Source: Salegentibacter sediminis (GTDB lineage: Bacteria; Bacteroidota; Bacteroidia; Flavobacteriales; Flavobacteriaceae). Taken from it: a stretch of DNA of 64,000 bases. Positions 43,986-52,460 of the stretch are shown here, piece by piece. Made by a program: the position numbers and the translations under genes. Each line of letters opens with the position of its first letter. Position 1 is the stretch's first letter. The notes beneath the pieces are model-generated. The model was not told where the DNA came from. It saw only the letters and a program-made list of their open reading frames with translations, and ran no database searches. The DNA is taken from positions 1 to 64,000 of the forward strand of contig NZ_MSJR01000004.1 in assembly GCF_002078605.1 (NCBI RefSeq), written 5' to 3'.

Positions 43986-45448
43986 ATGGGTGTAATCTTA
44001 AATCAGTCTTTTAAAAATCTGGTTACCACGTATGTTGGTTTTGGAATTGGAGCCATCAATACTCTTTTTCTTTTTACTTATTTTATAGAACAGGAATATT
44101 ATGGCCTGGTAAGTTTTCTGCTTTCGGCTGCTAATTTGATCTGGCCATTTATGGCTTTTGGGGTTCATAGTACCTTAGTGAAATTCTTTAGTTTTTATAG
44201 AACAAGGGAGGAGAAAGACCGGCTGCTAAACCTGGTCTTATTTCTCCCTTTGCTGGTCTCGGTTTTTATAGGAGTTCTTGGGGTAATGGGCTACGATCTT
44301 TTGCTGAATTATTTTTCTGATGATAATACCCTGGTAAAACCCTATATCTGGCTTATATTTCTCATTGCCGTGGCGACAGCCTATTTTGAGGTTTTCTTTG
44401 CCTGGTCTAAGGTGCATTTTCGGAGTGTTTTTGGAAATGTGATGAAGGAAGTTTTCACAGAACCTGTATTAGCCTGCTTCTTTTCGCAGTATATTTTAAA
44501 ATTCTAAGCATAGAATGGTTTATTTATGGGCTTGCCTTTGTTTTTGTGATTAGAAGCCTGGTAATGGCCATATATTCCTTTAGGCTGTACCGGCCAAAGA
44601 TAAATTTCCTGTTCCCTGAAAATCTTTCCAGTGTATTAAAGTATACTTCGCTTATTCTTATTGCAGCCTCTGTGGCTATGGTAATGCTGGATCTGGATAA
44701 GGTGATGATTGAATATTATCTGCCCATAGAAAATGTAGCCATTTACGGAATCATGGTCTATATCGCCACGGTGATTTCGGTGCCACAAAAGGCAATGCAC
44801 CAGATCACTCACCCAATGACTGCAAAAATGCTGAATTTAAAGGATAAAGAAGGCCTGGGGAATTTGTATAAGAGAAGTTCGATAAATCTTCTAATAATAA
44901 GTGGTTTGATCTTTATTCTGATAATTAGCAATGTGCGACAACTCTATGAACTAATTCCTGAAGAATATGAACTCAGTATCCTGGTAGTGCTGCTTATTTC
45001 TCTGGTTAAGCTTTATGATAATTTTCTAGGGAATAATAACAGTATTTTATTCAACTCAGATTATTACCGCATTGTGCTTGCAATTGGGGTTTTCCTTGCA
45101 GTTTTGGCCTTTATCTTTAATATTGTATTTATTCCACTATATGGTATTGAAGGCGCAGCCATTGCAAGTTTCCTGGCCTTTGGAATTTATAATACCTCAA
45201 AAATTTACCTGGTTTATACCAAATTTAAGCTTCTTCCTTTTGTTTCAAAAACATGGCTGGTACTGGGCCTCACCCTTACATTTAGTTTGAGTTTCTATTT
45301 TTGGGAGTTTCCTTTTCACCCTTTATTAAGCATAGCCCTAAAGTCTATTCTTATTACAGGATTGTTTGTGTTAATTGCCTATAAGTTGAATTTTTCTTCT
45401 GAAATACGAAATTTAATTGAAAGGGGTATCCGTAGGAAAAGTCTATAA
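43986..45448 (+). pseudogene. Polysaccharide flippase (Wzx/MATE-like), frameshifted
   Basis: Two frames together make one flippase of about 487 residues. The first (43986-44507) covers residues 1-173 and ends at a TAA; the second is open from before 44462 and runs to 45448. The second frame upstream of its GTG encodes a good membrane helix ('SLLLFAVYFKIL'), while the first frame's end is hydrophilic, so a one-base deletion near 44470-44480 best explains it. Flippases of this type carry lipid-linked sugar units across the inner membrane, fitting the glycosyltransferase upstream. A TTTAAAA heptamer at 44494-44500 could allow -1 slippage, so loss of function is not certain; sequencing error is also possible. 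Confidence 0.7.
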
Positions 45449-45492
45449 AAAGAGAAACCCCCAGAACATTTGTGATGTCCAAAGGGGTTTCC
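45441..45492 (-). terminator. Terminator of the secreted basic protein gene
   Basis: On the minus strand GAAACCCC and GGGGTTTC form an 8-bp stem around a loop of about 22 bases, followed by TCTTTTTAT. It also lies just behind the flippase stop on the other strand. Confidence 0.55.
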
Positions 45493-45526
45493 AACTAACC
45501 AACCAAAAAAATTAAATTATGAACTT

Positions 45527-46777
45527 TTATCCTCTACCTCTCACTTTTCGTGCCGAAGTGTTATTTCGGGTAGAACTTTTTCCTATCACAGCACCTGATC
45601 GTGTATTCCTTTGAGCCTTAACCGCTGCTGGCTTTCTTGAAGCAGGAGTCCTGCTCTGGACCTTTGTGTTAGATCTTCTTGAAGATGATCTCGCTGTGGT
45701 GTTTCTGTTAGTCGGGGTAGATCTGGTTACATTACTTCTTCTTTGTTGAGTTGCCTGTTTTTTAACAGCAGAACTTCTTTGGCTATTATTCTGAATCCTT
45801 GAATTCCTGGATTCTCTAACCTGTGCTTTTCTGGCCTGGGTTCTGTTACCTGTAGTTTGGGTATTCACCCTTGTTCTTGTTCGTTCATTAGTAACTCTCG
45901 CATCAGAATTTCTGGTATTGCCTGAACGGATTGCCTTGCCTGCAGAATTACTGCTTGATTGTCTCCTGGAAATTATCGCTTTTTGATTATCAGAAGCACT
46001 GGATCTGGAAGAGCTTTGCGCACTCCTTCGGGTATTATTTTTAGAAACAACCTGGCTGGACCTACGGGTATTTATTTTTTGTAAATCCCTTTTTTCAGCA
46101 GTTCTTCTTCCGTTATTATAAGAAACTACTTTCTGATCAGGACGATAGAAATTCTTATTTACGTAGGTATTATAATTGTTTGTATAATAGGTGTTGTGCT
46201 GCACATAGCTTAGGCGGTTTGGCTGATAATAAGCCCTGTAAGGCCTGTTGAATACGATACTTACATGGCTGTGTGGCCTGGTGTAATACCTGTGCCATGG
46301 TCTGTAAACATAATGTCTGTTATAGGAATTAATGTAGCCGGAAAAATGTGCAAACTGGTTAAACCGGTTGTATCTAACATATAGATTTCCAACGCGGGCT
46401 ACCCGGCCGTTGCGGTTATAATCGATTAATACATTTCCTGCCTGAATTATTCTTCCGTAATAATCATAATAGATCGGGACATTTTCCACCTGGATAACCG
46501 CCCCATAATCATCATACTGAACATAGGGATCATAATTATAACCAGAATTATAACTGATATTTACATGGGGGGTGGAGATATTAACCACATTCGTTCTTCT
46601 GAAATTAGGGTTAAAGTAGAAATCGAATTCTCCATTAGGATATATAGCAAATTCAACGCCGTCTTCGATGAAGATAAACGAATCTGTATAAGCATTTCTG
46701 GGAAGTTCTATAGCTTCCGAGGCGGAAGCTGAAATTCCGAAGAAAAGCAGACTGAAGATAAGGACAATATTTTTCAT
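45527..46777 (-). CDS. Secreted basic protein with 16-residue repeats
   Basis: The 416-residue protein has a signal peptide (about 1-20). Residues 93-140 hold three consecutive 16-residue units of the form (R)-V/I-x-x-x-x-N-V/L-x-I/V-x-Y-x-x-x-G/N. A Tyr/Asn/His-rich section follows to about 210. The last ~190 residues are strongly basic and low complexity, mainly Arg, Ser, Asn, Thr and Gln, with many 'RRS' and 'NTR' units. It is probably disordered and exported. I do not recognise a defined function; binding to a polyanion such as LPS or extracellular DNA is speculation from charge. Confidence 0.65.
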   Translation of the reverse strand: MKNIVLIFSLLFFGISASASEAIELPRNAYTDSFIFIEDGVEFAIYPNGEFDFYFNPNFRRTNVVNISTPHVNISYNSGYNYDPYVQYDDYGAVIQVENVPIYYDYYGRIIQAGNVLIDYNRNGRVARVGNLYVRYNRFNQFAHFSGYINSYNRHYVYRPWHRYYTRPHSHVSIVFNRPYRAYYQPNRLSYVQHNTYYTNNYNTYVNKNFYRPDQKVVSYNNGRRTAEKRDLQKINTRRSSQVVSKNNTRRSAQSSSRSSASDNQKAIISRRQSSSNSAGKAIRSGNTRNSDARVTNERTRTRVNTQTTGNRTQARKAQVRESRNSRIQNNSQRSSAVKKQATQQRRSNVTRSTPTNRNTTARSSSRRSNTKVQSRTPASRKPAAVKAQRNTRSGAVIGKSSTRNNTSARKVRGRG

Positions 46778-46941
46778 TTGTAAGGTTTTAAGTTCTGAAG
46801 CCCATTTGAAAGAAGTGGGTTACAACCTAAAACTTACAAACTACGTGCCAAAATCAGGAATTTAAGCCGGGGAGCCCTTTATGAACCTATTATAGCCGGT
46901 TTTAAAAATGTAAGATATTGATATACATTTATTTAGTAGGC

Positions 46942-49728
46942 CTATAATTTTTCTTTTAGGTATTTTGCTGTATAGGATTTCTTATTTTCAGCAACCTCTT
47001 CGGGGGTGCCGAAGGCTACAAGATAACCTCCGTTTTCTCCTCCTTCAGGGCCAAGATCGATCACGTGATCGGCACATTTAACCAGGTCCATATTGTGTTC
47101 AATTACTATAACAGAATGCCCCTTTTTAATCAGGGCATTAAATGACTTTAGCAACTTTTTTATATCGTGAAAATGTAAGCCGGTGGTAGGTTCATCAAAA
47201 ATAAACAGGGCTTTTTCTTTGGTGCTTCCTTTTACCAGAAAAGAAGCCAGTTTGATGCGCTGTGCTTCCCCTCCCGAGAGAGTAGAAGAGCTCTGGCCCA
47301 ATTGAACATAGCCTAGTCCCACATCCTGTAAGGGTTTTAATTTCCTGACTATTTTTTCCTGCTTATGCTCGTGGAAGAATTCGGTGGCATCATCGATGGT
47401 CATCTTTAAAACATCATCTATATTCTTACCGGCAAATGTCACTTCCAGAACTTCTTTTTTAAAGCGTTTCCCGTTGCAGGCTTCACATTCCAGGTGTACA
47501 TCAGCCATAAACTGCATTTCGATGGTAACTTCACCTTCTCCTTTACAAACTTCACAGCGCCCGCCATCTACATTAAATGAAAAATATTTTGGAGTATAAT
47601 CCCTTATCTTAGACAGTTTCTGACTCGAAAATAAATTTCTAATGTCGTCGTAAGCTTTTATATAAGTAACGGGGTTAGAACGTGAGCTTCTTCCAATTGG
47701 ATTTTGGTCTACAAATTCAATGCTGCCCAGGTTATCAAAATTTCCTTCTATCGCCGTAAATTGACCTGCCTTCTCTCCATAACCTCCAATTTCTTTTTGG
47801 GAAGCAGGATAAAGAATTTTCTTAACAAGAGTACTTTTTCCGCTTCCGGAAACCCCGGTTATTGCAGTAAAAACACCCAGGGGGAAGCTAACATCTATAT
47901 TTTTTAGATTATTTTCCCTGGCCCCGGTGATCTTTATGTTTCTTTTGGTTTTACGTCTTTCTTTCGGTAATTCAATCTTTTCGGTGCCGTTAAGATATTG
48001 TGCGGTAAGAGAATTGGACTTCAAGATATCCTTCATTTTACCTACTGCGACTACTTTCCCGCCATTGGTACCAGCTTCGGGCCCAATATCTATAATTTCA
48101 TCGGCGGCGTTCATGATATCCTCATCGTGTTCTACCACAATTACGGTATTGCCTAAATCCCGAAGGTGTTTTAGAACTCCAATTAGTCTTTCAGTGTCTT
48201 TAGGATGCAAACCTATTGAAGGTTCATCCAATATATACATAGATCCCACCAAGCTACTCCCAAGGGATGTGGCCAGGTTTATCCGCTGGGACTCACCTCC
48301 CGATAAGGTATTGGATTTTCGATTCAGGGTAAGATAATCTAAACCAACCTGGGAGAGAAAATCCAGACGATTTCTTATTTCGGTTAATAATCTTTTAGCG
48401 ATTTGGGCATCATATTCATTTAATTCCAGATCGTTGAAAAAAGCTCTTACCTTATGTAATGGTTTTTCTACAAGATCGGTGATGCTATGTCCCCCAATTT
48501 TCACATTTTGAGCTTCAGGTCTTAGTCGTTTACCTTTACAGGCGCTGCACTTGGTCTTGCCCCGGTAACGGCTAAGCATTACCCTGTTCTGGATTTTATA
48601 AGCCTTGCTTTCCAGGAATTCGAAAAACTCATTAATACCTTCAAAATATTCGTTTCCCGTCCAAACCAGTTCTTTTTGTTCTTCTGAAAGTTCAAACCAG
48701 GGTTTATGTATAGGAAAATCAAATTTATGTGAGTTGTTTACGAGTTGATCGCGATACCAGCTCATACTATCGCCCCGCCAGGGAAAAATTGCATTCTCAT
48801 ATACAGATAGTCCTGTGTTTGGAATAACCAGGTCGGCATCTATCCCGATTACATCTCCATAACCTTCACATTTGGAACAAGCCCCATAGGGATTATTAAA
48901 GCTGAAAAGATGAACATTGGGTTCCGGGAAGCTTATTCCATCCAGTTCAAACTTATTGCTGAAATGTCGCAATTCATTGTCACTTAATTTCTGAATGTAA
49001 AGTTCGCCTTTTCCTTCAAAGAAGGCCGCATCAGTAGCATCTGCCAGACGGTTGTAAAAATCTTCTTCGTCTTTGGTTATAATTCGGTCTACTACCAGAA
49101 AAGTTTCAGATGCATCGGCATGCGTTAAATCAGCTTCATCAATGCGCTTCACCTGGTCTTTAATTTTTATTCTGCTATATCCCTGCTGGGCGAGAACCTT
49201 AATTTTTTCCTCCAGGCTTCTTCCATTTTCCAGATGAATAGGGGAGAGTAGGAGTAGCTTTTCACCCTGGGCAAAAGACTTTACATAGTTTACCACATCG
49301 GTAACCGTATCTTTTTTAACTTCATTTCCTGAAACAGGAGAATAGGTCTTCCCGATGCGGGCATAAAGAAGTTTTAGATAATCATAAATCTCGGTGGAAG
49401 TACCTACGGTAGACCTTGGGTTGGTAGAATTCACCTTTTGCTCTATCGCAATGGCCGGGGCTATTCCTTTTATATAATCTACTTTGGGTTTATTAAGCCT
49501 CCCCAGGAATTGCCGGGCATATGACGAAAGGCTCTCCACGTATCGCCGCTGACCTTCGGCATACAAGGTGTCGAAGGCAAGACTGGATTTCCCTGAACCG
49601 GAAAGACCGGTTACTACAACCAGTTTATTTCGGGGAATTACTACATTTATATTTTTGAGATTGTGCAGTTTTGCACCTTTAATGATGATATTTTTTTTGG
49701 GATCAACCTTCTCTACGTCAATATTCAT
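46942..49728 (-). CDS. uvrA: Excinuclease ABC subunit A
   Basis: The 928-residue protein has two ABC ATPase halves: Walker A 'GLSGSGKSS' at 41-49 and a second '[10 protein letters not shown]' in the C-terminal half, with signatures '[10 protein letters not shown]' and '[10 protein letters not shown]'. Zinc-binding CxxC pairs are at 'CSKCEG', 'CSACKG', 'CEVCKGEG' and 'CEACNG'. UvrA finds bulky DNA lesions and loads UvrB in nucleotide excision repair. A -7 box lies 24 bp upstream. Divergent from the sigma factor gene. Confidence 0.97.
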   Translation of the reverse strand: MNIDVEKVDPKKNIIIKGAKLHNLKNINVVIPRNKLVVVTGLSGSGKSSLAFDTLYAEGQRRYVESLSSYARQFLGRLNKPKVDYIKGIAPAIAIEQKVNSTNPRSTVGTSTEIYDYLKLLYARIGKTYSPVSGNEVKKDTVTDVVNYVKSFAQGEKLLLLSPIHLENGRSLEEKIKVLAQQGYSRIKIKDQVKRIDEADLTHADASETFLVVDRIITKDEEDFYNRLADATDAAFFEGKGELYIQKLSDNELRHFSNKFELDGISFPEPNVHLFSFNNPYGACSKCEGYGDVIGIDADLVIPNTGLSVYENAIFPWRGDSMSWYRDQLVNNSHKFDFPIHKPWFELSEEQKELVWTGNEYFEGINEFFEFLESKAYKIQNRVMLSRYRGKTKCSACKGKRLRPEAQNVKIGGHSITDLVEKPLHKVRAFFNDLELNEYDAQIAKRLLTEIRNRLDFLSQVGLDYLTLNRKSNTLSGGESQRINLATSLGSSLVGSMYILDEPSIGLHPKDTERLIGVLKHLRDLGNTVIVVEHDEDIMNAADEIIDIGPEAGTNGGKVVAVGKMKDILKSNSLTAQYLNGTEKIELPKERRKTKRNIKITGARENNLKNIDVSFPLGVFTAITGVSGSGKSTLVKKILYPASQKEIGGYGEKAGQFTAIEGNFDNLGSIEFVDQNPIGRSSRSNPVTYIKAYDDIRNLFSSQKLSKIRDYTPKYFSFNVDGGRCEVCKGEGEVTIEMQFMADVHLECEACNGKRFKKEVLEVTFAGKNIDDVLKMTIDDATEFFHEHKQEKIVRKLKPLQDVGLGYVQLGQSSSTLSGGEAQRIKLASFLVKGSTKEKALFIFDEPTTGLHFHDIKKLLKSFNALIKKGHSVIVIEHNMDLVKCADHVIDLGPEGGENGGYLVAFGTPEEVAENKKSYTAKYLKEKL

Positions 49729-49752
49729 GCTATGTTATATGGTCTTGAAATG

Positions 49753-49760
49753 CAAATGTA
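49753..49760 (-). promoter_or_regulatory. Candidate -7 box for uvrA
   Basis: Minus-strand TACATTTG matches TAnnTTTG and ends 24 bp before ATG 49728. No -33 element is clear at normal spacing. Confidence 0.4.
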
Positions 49761-49825
49761 CTCAATAAGCAGCAAGGGAAAAAGCCCCTTATTTCTTATA
49801 GTAATGTTAAAATATTAAGCTTTTA

Positions 49826-49858
49826 TTTGTTATTGTCAAATTTATCTTGCTATATTTG
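49826..49858 (+). promoter_or_regulatory. Promoter of the sigma factor gene
   Basis: TTTG (49826-49829), a 21-bp spacer and TATATTTG (49851-49858) match both promoter elements. It leaves a leader of about 100 nt, long for this window. Confidence 0.65.
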
Positions 49859-49900
49859 AAGCCAGGATTTAACCAAAAAATCAACTTGCCTATTGCATAA

Positions 49901-49965
49901 AGTTACTTTTAAAACTAAATAACCTAAACCTCAGGTTGCCCCTACCATCCTGAACAAAAGTAACT
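49901..49965 (+). promoter_or_regulatory. Inverted-repeat leader of the sigma factor gene
   Basis: AGTTACTTTT (49901-49910) is a perfect 10-bp complement of AAAAGTAACT (49956-49965). The second arm ends 3 bp before the ATG at 49969. Between the arms a small hairpin AACCT...AGGTT (49921-49937) can form. Pairing of the arms would cover the ribosome landing site, so translational control is a reasonable inference. Confidence 0.45.
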
Positions 49966-49968
49966 GAT

Positions 49969-50553
49969 ATGGAAAACCTTAAAGTAAGCGATGCTTCTCT
50001 CGTGCGCGAATATCTGGACGGAAGTGAAAACGCACTCTCTCAATTAATCTCAAGGCATCAACACCGCATTTACAGTTTTATCTATTCTAAAGTATTTGAT
50101 AAAGATGTTGCTGAAGACGTTTTTCAGGACACCTTTATTAAAGTGATCAATACTCTTAAAAGAGGAAAGTATAACGAAGAAGGTAAATTTTTACCCTGGG
50201 TTATGCGAATTGCCCATAATCTGGTGATCGATCATTTCAGGAAAAATAAGCGTATGCCAAAATTTGAAAATAAAGGCGATTTTAATATTTTTTCTGTTCT
50301 TTCTGACTCCAACCTAAATGCAGAAACGCAGTTGATCAAAGAACAAATAGAATTTGATGTGCAGGAGCTCATCAAAGAACTTCCCGAAGATCAGCTGGAG
50401 GTTTTAACTATGCGCATCTATAAGGATATGAGTTTCAAAGAAATATCGGAACGTACCGGGGTTAGTATAAACACTGCTCTGGGAAGAATGCGCTATGCTT
50501 TAATAAATCTTAGAAAAATAATCGATAAGCATAACTTAATTTTAACAAACTAA
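49969..50553 (+). CDS. RNA polymerase sigma factor, sigma-70 family (ECF type)
   Basis: The 194-residue protein has sigma region 2 (about 25-95, with 'DVAEDVFQDTFIKVI' and 'FLPWVMRIAHNLVIDHFRK') and region 4 (about 130-185, with 'LPEDQLEVLTMRIYKDMSFKEIS' and 'SINTALGRMRYAL'), and no regions 1 or 3: the ECF layout. No anti-sigma factor gene is adjacent, which is unusual for ECF factors; instead a 50-residue ORF follows. The long leader with an inverted repeat suggests control at translation. Confidence 0.9.
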   Translation: MENLKVSDASLVREYLDGSENALSQLISRHQHRIYSFIYSKVFDKDVAEDVFQDTFIKVINTLKRGKYNEEGKFLPWVMRIAHNLVIDHFRKNKRMPKFENKGDFNIFSVLSDSNLNAETQLIKEQIEFDVQELIKELPEDQLEVLTMRIYKDMSFKEISERTGVSINTALGRMRYALINLRKIIDKHNLILTN

Positions 50554-50611
50554 TCTATACTATCCCCCCATTCATTGCGTTATCTATTTAAACCAATGCA
50601 AAAATTATAAA

Positions 50612-50764
50612 ATGGGGAACTTTTACACAAAAAACACCTCTAAAGAGGAAAAATTGAATGAATTAAAACCTAAAAGAGAAACGATAAATTTTCTTTTAAA
50701 CTATTCACGAGCTTTGAATGTCACTACATATCAAAGTATGAAGTTCGAGACTTTTCTTAATTAA
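50612..50764 (+). CDS. Small protein (50 aa) behind the sigma factor
   Basis: ATG 50612 opens a 50-codon frame ending TAA at 50764, 58 bp after the sigma factor stop and before a shared terminator. The product is hydrophilic and basic at first ('KEEKLNELKPKRETI', residues 11-25) and then likely one helix ('INFLLNYSRAL'). No cysteine or membrane segment. I do not recognise a defined family, although similar short ORFs behind this sigma factor are, from memory, seen in related genomes. A regulator of the sigma factor is a speculative possibility. Confidence 0.55.
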   Translation: MGNFYTKNTSKEEKLNELKPKRETINFLLNYSRALNVTTYQSMKFETFLN

Positions 50765-50793
50765 GTAGTATGTTGTATTAAGAAGTGATTACT

Positions 50794-50830
50794 AAAGACC
50801 TGCTTTTTTAGCCTGCAGGTCTTTTTTTTA
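50794..50830. terminator. Bidirectional terminator after the sigma factor unit
   Basis: AAAGACCTGC and GCAGGTCTTT form a perfect 10-bp stem with an 11-base loop and a long T tract. It reaches the stop of the convergent nth gene. Confidence 0.85.
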
Positions 50831-51484
50831 TCCTTTATTTTTTAAATACTCCTTTATCAGGCTTTTTCTACCTATAGTCCTGGTGATTATATCTTTTTCT
50901 AAATTCCAGCCCCGGGCCGGGGAATATTGCCGCCCATACCATATGATTTGAAGATGAAGTTTATTCCAAAGATCTTTTGGGAATAGCCTTTTGGCATCTT
51001 TTTCAGTTTGGGTCACATTTTTACCATTGCTTAAATTCCATCGGTACATAAGCCTTTGAATATGCGTGTCTACCGGGAAGGCCGGGATATTAAAGGCTTG
51101 AGATATTACCACACTGGCCGTTTTATGGCCCACGGCAGGCAGTTCTTCCAGGGCGTCAAAATCGGCAGGAACCTGCCCTTTATGTTTCTCGATAAGTATT
51201 TCTGAAAGACCGTGAATTCCTTTGGATTTCATTGGAGAAAGCCCCACGGGTTTAATGATCTCCCTGATTTCTTCTACGCTAAGTTTTATCATATCGTAAG
51301 GGTTGTCGGCAATTTTAAAAAGTTCGGGAGTGATTTGATTTACCTTGACATCGGTGCTTTGGGCTGATAGCAAAACTGCAATCAATAAAGTGTAAGGATC
51401 TTTATGATCTAAGGGAATTGGGACTTCAGGATAAATATCATTTAAGGTATCTATAACAAACTGTACCTTTTCTTGTTTGTTCAT
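50828..51484 (-). CDS. nth: Endonuclease III homologue without iron-sulfur cysteines
   Basis: The 218-residue HhH-GPD protein has the hairpin motif 'LPAVGHKTASVV' with the catalytic lysine (about residue 121) and the catalytic aspartate in 'FPVDTHIQR' (about 140). Nth is a DNA glycosylase/AP lyase for oxidised pyrimidines. The four cysteines that bind the 4Fe-4S cluster at the C-terminus of E. coli Nth are all absent; the region reads 'YGRQYSPARGWNLEKDI'. ATG 51484 is chosen because the longer frame adds 34 unrelated residues. A -7 box lies 16 bp upstream. Confidence 0.88.
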   Translation of the reverse strand: MNKQEKVQFVIDTLNDIYPEVPIPLDHKDPYTLLIAVLLSAQSTDVKVNQITPELFKIADNPYDMIKLSVEEIREIIKPVGLSPMKSKGIHGLSEILIEKHKGQVPADFDALEELPAVGHKTASVVISQAFNIPAFPVDTHIQRLMYRWNLSNGKNVTQTEKDAKRLFPKDLWNKLHLQIIWYGRQYSPARGWNLEKDIITRTIGRKSLIKEYLKNKG

Positions 51485-51500
51485 ATTGCTTAATTTTACA

Positions 51501-51508
51501 CAAAAGTA
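51501..51508 (-). promoter_or_regulatory. Candidate -7 box for nth
   Basis: Minus-strand TACTTTTG matches TAnnTTTG and ends 16 bp before ATG 51484, inside the 30-bp divergent gap to the peroxidase gene. Confidence 0.4.
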
Positions 51509-51514
51509 ATAATT

Positions 51515-51964
51515 ATGACAACATTGGAAGCGGGCGATAAAGCCCCCGATTTTAAAGCTGAAGATCAGGATGGGAATACGGTGCAACTTTCAGATTTTAA
51601 AGGAAGGAAACTCGTGCTTTTTTTCTATCCAAAGGCCAGCACTCCCGGCTGTACTGCCGAAGCCTGTAACCTTAGAGACAACTGGGAACAGTTTCAGGAA
51701 AAGGGCTATGCGGTGCTTGGAGTGAGTGCCGATTCAAAAAAGAGGCAATCAAATTTTAAAAATAAATATGACTTCCCTTTTCCGCTGCTTGCCGATGAGG
51801 ATAAAGAGGTTATTAACGCCTATGGTGTTTGGGGCCCTAAAAAATTTATGGGAAAAGAATATGATGGCATTCACCGAACCACCTTCATTATTGACGAGGA
51901 GGGTAAGATTGAAGATGTGATCAAAAAAGTGAAAACCAAAGAGCACACCGCCCAGATCCTATAA
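51515..51964 (+). CDS. bcp: Thioredoxin-dependent thiol peroxidase (Bcp/PrxQ)
   Basis: The 149-residue peroxiredoxin has the peroxidatic cysteine in 'STPGCTAEAC' (about residues 42-51) and the resolving cysteine five residues later, the usual Bcp/PrxQ pair. It reduces hydroperoxides with electrons from thioredoxin. Divergent from nth with a 30-bp gap. Confidence 0.92.
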   Translation: MTTLEAGDKAPDFKAEDQDGNTVQLSDFKGRKLVLFFYPKASTPGCTAEACNLRDNWEQFQEKGYAVLGVSADSKKRQSNFKNKYDFPFPLLADEDKEVINAYGVWGPKKFMGKEYDGIHRTTFIIDEEGKIEDVIKKVKTKEHTAQIL

Positions 51965-51969
51965 ATTAA

Positions 51970-52026
51970 AAAAGGCTGTTTGAAGGGTTATGAATTATTC
52001 TGAATTCCTTTCAGGCAGCTTTTCTT
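51970..52026. terminator. Imperfect hairpin after the peroxidase gene
   Basis: AAAAGGCTG...TGAAGG and CCTTTCAGGCAGCTTTT can pair with bulges around a loop of about 20 bases, followed by TTTTCTTATTTTTT. It lies between convergent genes and is less regular than the other terminators. Confidence 0.5.
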
Positions 52027-52402
52027 ATTTTTTGATAAGTTTAGCGGTTTTAAGGGTTGCCAGGCTGTCGCAATTTTCAATTTGAAGCTCGAGAATTTCG
52101 GAGTCAATTTCTTCAAAAACGAGGTATACATTGCAGGGATCTCCTTTGGTATTACTTCTATTAAAATCTACATCTCCTGTTTCCAGCATTTGTGAAACCC
52201 TTGCGGTATCAAGTTTATTAGCTTCAAAATAGTTTAAAACTTCAGGAGAAAACGCCCTGGATTTTGTGCGGATATTTTTCAGGACTCTGTCGGTGGGGGT
52301 GTAATCACAGGAGGCTCTTTTTCCGCCAAGGAAAAATATCAAAAGCACAATTCCGAAAAACAATCCTACCGAGAAGTAAGCTATACGATGAATTAATTTC
52401 AT
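52025..52402 (-). CDS. Membrane-anchored DUF4258-like protein
   Basis: The 125-residue protein has an N-terminal helix (about 7-26) then a soluble domain with 'CDYTPTDRVLKNIR' (about 32-45) and a late cysteine pair region ('GDPCNVYLV', 'IENCDSL'). Three cysteines fall outside the helix, which is compatible with a periplasmic disulfide. It resembles proteins annotated as DUF4258 next to alanine dehydrogenase in Flavobacteriaceae; this is from memory. It lies 58 bp after alanine dehydrogenase on the same strand. Confidence 0.6.
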   Translation of the reverse strand: MKLIHRIAYFSVGLFFGIVLLIFFLGGKRASCDYTPTDRVLKNIRTKSRAFSPEVLNYFEANKLDTARVSQMLETGDVDFNRSNTKGDPCNVYLVFEEIDSEILELQIENCDSLATLKTAKLIKK

Positions 52403-52460
52403 TTAAGATGTCTGCTTGAAAATCTTATAATAAGATGATTTATATTTTTGGAACTTCAGC

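Noticed and set aside
44494-44500. TTTAAAA as a true programmed -1 frameshift site in the flippase
   Set aside because: Not accepted as the main explanation because the membrane helix in the lower frame begins upstream of the heptamer, which points to a deletion before it, and no strong downstream stem is seen. It is kept only as an alternative in the findings.
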